From NCBI RefSeq assembly GCF_007655135.1, contig NC_045127.1, forward strand, positions 9,681,001 to 9,745,000: a stretch of DNA of 64,000 bases, written 5' to 3'. Below are positions 60,865 through 64,000 of this stretch, in pieces (the first letter of the stretch is position 1; each line of letters starts with the position of its first letter). The notes beneath the pieces were generated by a model. It had not been told where the DNA came from and ran no database searches. It was given only the letters and a program-made list of their open reading frames with translations. Source of the stretch: Punica granatum. Taxonomy: Eukaryota; Streptophyta; Magnoliopsida; Myrtales; Lythraceae. The position numbers were made by a program, and so were the translations under genes.

Positions 60865-63138
60865 CTCCATTTCACCCCTGTGACCACTCAACTAGAAAAT
60901 GACATTGCATGAAAGATTATCTGGTGTGTTAACATCGCGAGCACATGTTATATGCCATGTTGTTGGCTGAGTTTCGTCATTTACACGCTAACTGTCATGC
61001 ATCGCGCAATACCCCATACATTATTTCTTCATCATATCTTCGCTTAATTAAGAGATAAATCTATTAGAAATTCTCATTGTGTCTATTTAGTTTGTGCTCA
61101 TTTCATCATGTCGACCATTCCTTACGTGGACTACGGCTCCATGCCCCCCAAATCCGAGGAAAAAGGAGCTAAGGAACTCTTCACCAAAGGAACCGTAGAT
61201 GAATTATCAAATCTCCATCTTCTTGATATTTCGCATTCATGTAAATAAAGAAAGATGAGATCAGATGTGGATGAAAGGGCACTGTCAAAATCAATAGACC
61301 AAACTAGTGTGTAAGTTGACCAGATTGGAAGACTTTTCTTTGGACCCTCTAAAACTTGATATTGCACCATTTTTTTCTCTGTCCGATAGTGGAAATTACT
61401 CAATCTGTATTAAGAACAGTTACTTTGACTTAATATATGTCGATAAATCAACTTTTTGTGATGCAAGCCTCATCCCACTACAACGGCTTGTAGGATGATG
61501 AATAGGAAATTGAAATTAAGTACATCATCATGTCACTTGATCGATCTTTTCGCTTCGGGCTAACGCTGGATTACCTTGAAACACTATATAAACCAATTGT
61601 TGCCTTCTTTCTCTTTCCTTCTGGCAGGTATTGCTAATGTGAAGAAGGTTAGTTGTTCCCTGAATCAGCAAACGCAACATCATGTTATTAAATAAATTTC
61701 ATATATATTTTAAAAAAGGATAAAAGAATTTATTGAATTCTTTATATATGCTATATGAATATTTATCTAGCCATATAGATACGTGCTAGATTTCTTAAAT
61801 TCTTTATAATATGAATAATTAGTGAGTTGCATGGATACTTATAAGTTGTTCACTTGAAATATTAAAAATAATTATCAAATATTGAAAATTGATTCCGATT
61901 CCATATGCGGCGAACCAAATAGAAACAAATATCATGGAATTCTGATTCCTTATCAAACCAAAGAAAAAGGAAAATTTGTCATTCTGTTTCCAATTGCATC
62001 CCATTTCATCTCTTTTCGTTACATTAACTGCATCATGCCATAACCTTTACTATTGATAAATAGGAAGAATAAATTTCATAGTTTGACCTTGGGCTCGTAT
62101 ACTAATATCTGTTATTGTAGCTAGCAACATGATATGACATGGAAGCTAGAAGTGGGGCTTGAAGGTTTTGCTACACGCGACTCTTTATTATGTAGGTCTA
62201 TCTAGCACGGTTAAACCTGGTCTTCGAAATAAGTATGTTCCGCATTTATATCGAAGAAACTATATATGTGGTACTCTTGGAAACTTCAACCTAATGCGCA
62301 TGCAGTTTCAGCAATGCTCGGACCTGTGAAGAGAGGTTGCACCCAAATTATTGACCTAAGCCCGTCGTATTCACCTTTTAGACTATTGATGGTATGATAC
62401 TGATCAATCCTAAGTCCTTCTGGTGGGCGCAGATCCGTAAATTATGCAAGTGCACGTACGAAAAACCTGATTTGCCGAAAAAGTTTTAATGTCAAGAAAA
62501 CACATTATTTTTCAACCTCTAATATTCAATCATGGATCGATGAGGTTTTTTAAAAAAAATTTAATTAAGACACCTGTATATGCAATAATGATTAATTTAT
62601 TATTTCTCTTAAAAAAAAACAAAACAAAAGAGTTGATCACTACTCAGAGAATTTACTTTCTCATCAATGGGTGTATATATGATGATGTTTGCCGGCTGAA
62701 TATGCGCACTGCAAAGTATTTAGTAGCGGAAGCTCTTCTATATGGACCGGTCAATTAGTCGACCCATTGGAACAAATGCGGCTGAAAAGTTCGCAGGCGG
62801 TGGCAAATAGAACGACCGCGCCTGTACCATCATCACTCGAGCTTAATGATCCCAATTAATGATGGTCAGGAGTTCGAGGCCCTGCCAATTCTACCCTCAG
62901 TATTTACCATTTTCATTTCCTTGTAGACTTCAGTATTACTAATAATCCGCAATTACAAGTACAGTTACAGGACCTTCCTAGTGTTCTTTTACGTACCCTA
63001 TCTAAAAGCAGAGCCTCCGTCCTCAACCACCAATAGGTTATCATCTATCGATTGGTCTCTGCAAATTCTATGGTAATAATATCGTATATTGATTAGTTAA
63101 TATCTTCTCTCTTTTTCCTTTCTTCTCTTGTGTGCAGC

Positions 63139-63223
63139 AGTGCGCAGATCCTCCAGCAAATATAGTTGATGATGATCTTTCCAAGAAACTGGAGGATGAG
63201 CTTAGGATACAGCCTGACCACTG
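63139..63223 (+). CDS. Possible terminal exon of an unidentified gene
   Basis: A pyrimidine tract and TGTGCAG acceptor are followed by an open frame with an ordinary acidic protein look (CADPPANIVDDDLSKKLEDE, then LRIQPDH) and a TGA. No partner exon or family was recognised, and it may be chance or a relic. Confidence 0.2.
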
Positions 63224-64000
63224 AAGCTTGATGGCATATAGAGAGCAGGTCAAACTATAGCCCCGTAATCGTAAGGATCTTATTTCTAGTAAAAATGGCA
63301 AATATATTTTGCCAATGTAGTGTCTGTCTAGTAATGATATGTGTACGTAACGTTACTGTCATTCGTTTCAATCTTGGCGTTGGAATTTTTGTGTGAGGTC
63401 GTGTATAATTATCGACATAATGTATGCCATGTGGCTGGCTTAGTTACGTCGTTTACACGTCAATTGGTGTACGTCGCGCAATACCTCGGACAGTATTCTC
63501 CGTCATGCTTTCCTTACATAAATCTGCATGGAATTCACATTAAGTCTGTGTAGTTGGGTGCTCCTTCCATGGATGCCGAAGTCAATCATGCAGCAATCGG
63601 ATTTTGGTTGTTTTCTAGGAGCCCGGATTGCTCGACCAGTGTCAGCTGATCAAGTGCATCCAATAGATGGTGACTACATGACCAATCGGGTGTCTAGCTC
63701 GATGCCCAATTTGCAGCAACTAACAATGTTGTCCGCATCAACCGATGCGTGCTTGCACAATGTCACTGACGCTATAATACCCCGACTCAGGAGTTCTTGG
63801 CACGAGCGAAATCTTACCGTTTTTTCGCTAATCGGGCAGTTCCACGCCTCTTAAATCCGAGGGCGAAGGAAGATAAGGAGCCATTCGCTGAAAACTTTCA
63901 CCTGGAACAAATAATACATATTAGGTGATCAGTGTGGATTTTGATTAAAACAGGTTAGTTTTCAGATGAATAATCAAATCTACACATTTTGTGAATTATA

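Larger units (their letters stand above)
60791..64000. other. 5' flank of receptor kinase 2 and right-hand intergenic region
   Basis: No supported gene. A segment at about 60923-61027 in the kinase 2 upstream region recurs, diverged, at about 63405-63495. A TATA-like CTATATAAACC lies at 61583-61593. A possible isolated exon is at 63139-63223. 62850-62890 has a B-box-like GGAGTTCGAGGCCC and may be a SINE remnant. The rest is AT-rich. Confidence 0.45.

Overview
This is a nuclear segment of a dicot plant genome. The genes have spliced GT-AG introns and plant-only families (a GT43 xylan-synthesis protein, G-type lectin receptor kinases, an arabinogalactan-protein-like ORF). AT-rich intergenic DNA carries Ty1/copia, PIF/Harbinger, hAT and MITE-like elements. 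The species cannot be named from the sequence alone; a woody core eudicot is a guess.

Layout. 1-3516: 3' part of a plus-strand Ty1/copia element with a short 3' LTR. 3517-14560: gene-poor DNA with diverged tandem repeats, a possible 2.2-kb long-TIR element (5803-8035), a Tourist-like MITE with TAA target-site duplications (9546-9810), and a 1.04-kb hAT-type element with perfect 8-bp duplications that encloses a piece of an AGP-like gene (10863-11904). 15330-17740 (+): a three-exon IRX9H-type GT43 xylosyltransferase gene. 19060-35297 (-): a 27-exon symplekin gene facing it tail to tail. 36888-41403: a 4.5-kb PIF/Harbinger element with a Myb/SANT-like ORF and a DDE transposase. 42721-49680 (-): a Ty1/copia element with 1.67-kb LTRs, its 5' LTR cut by a 100-N gap (49681-49780). 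49781-50495 (+): an internal fragment of a cytosolic ribosomal protein S14 (uS11) gene. 51029-53453 (+) and 58320-60790 (-): two related G-type lectin receptor kinases in inverted orientation. 60791-64000: no convincing gene, but a diverged copy of the second kinase's 5' flank.

How the genes relate. Only the IRX9H/symplekin pair looks like a stable host neighbourhood; one acts in xylan synthesis in the Golgi, the other in mRNA 3'-end processing in the nucleus. The two receptor kinases are a local duplication. The rest is mostly transposable elements and their remains.

A recurring oddity is the number of isolated single-base indels in otherwise well-conserved coding exons: four in symplekin, four and three in the two kinases, several in RPS14 and the transposase. 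The two LTRs of one copia element also differ largely by indels. Exon phases and splice sites are otherwise intact, so consensus error in the assembly is at least as likely as gene decay. The most biologically interesting object is the hAT element that has captured a secretory AGP-like gene 5' end, in which the stop codon of the chimeric ORF falls in transposon repeat sequence.
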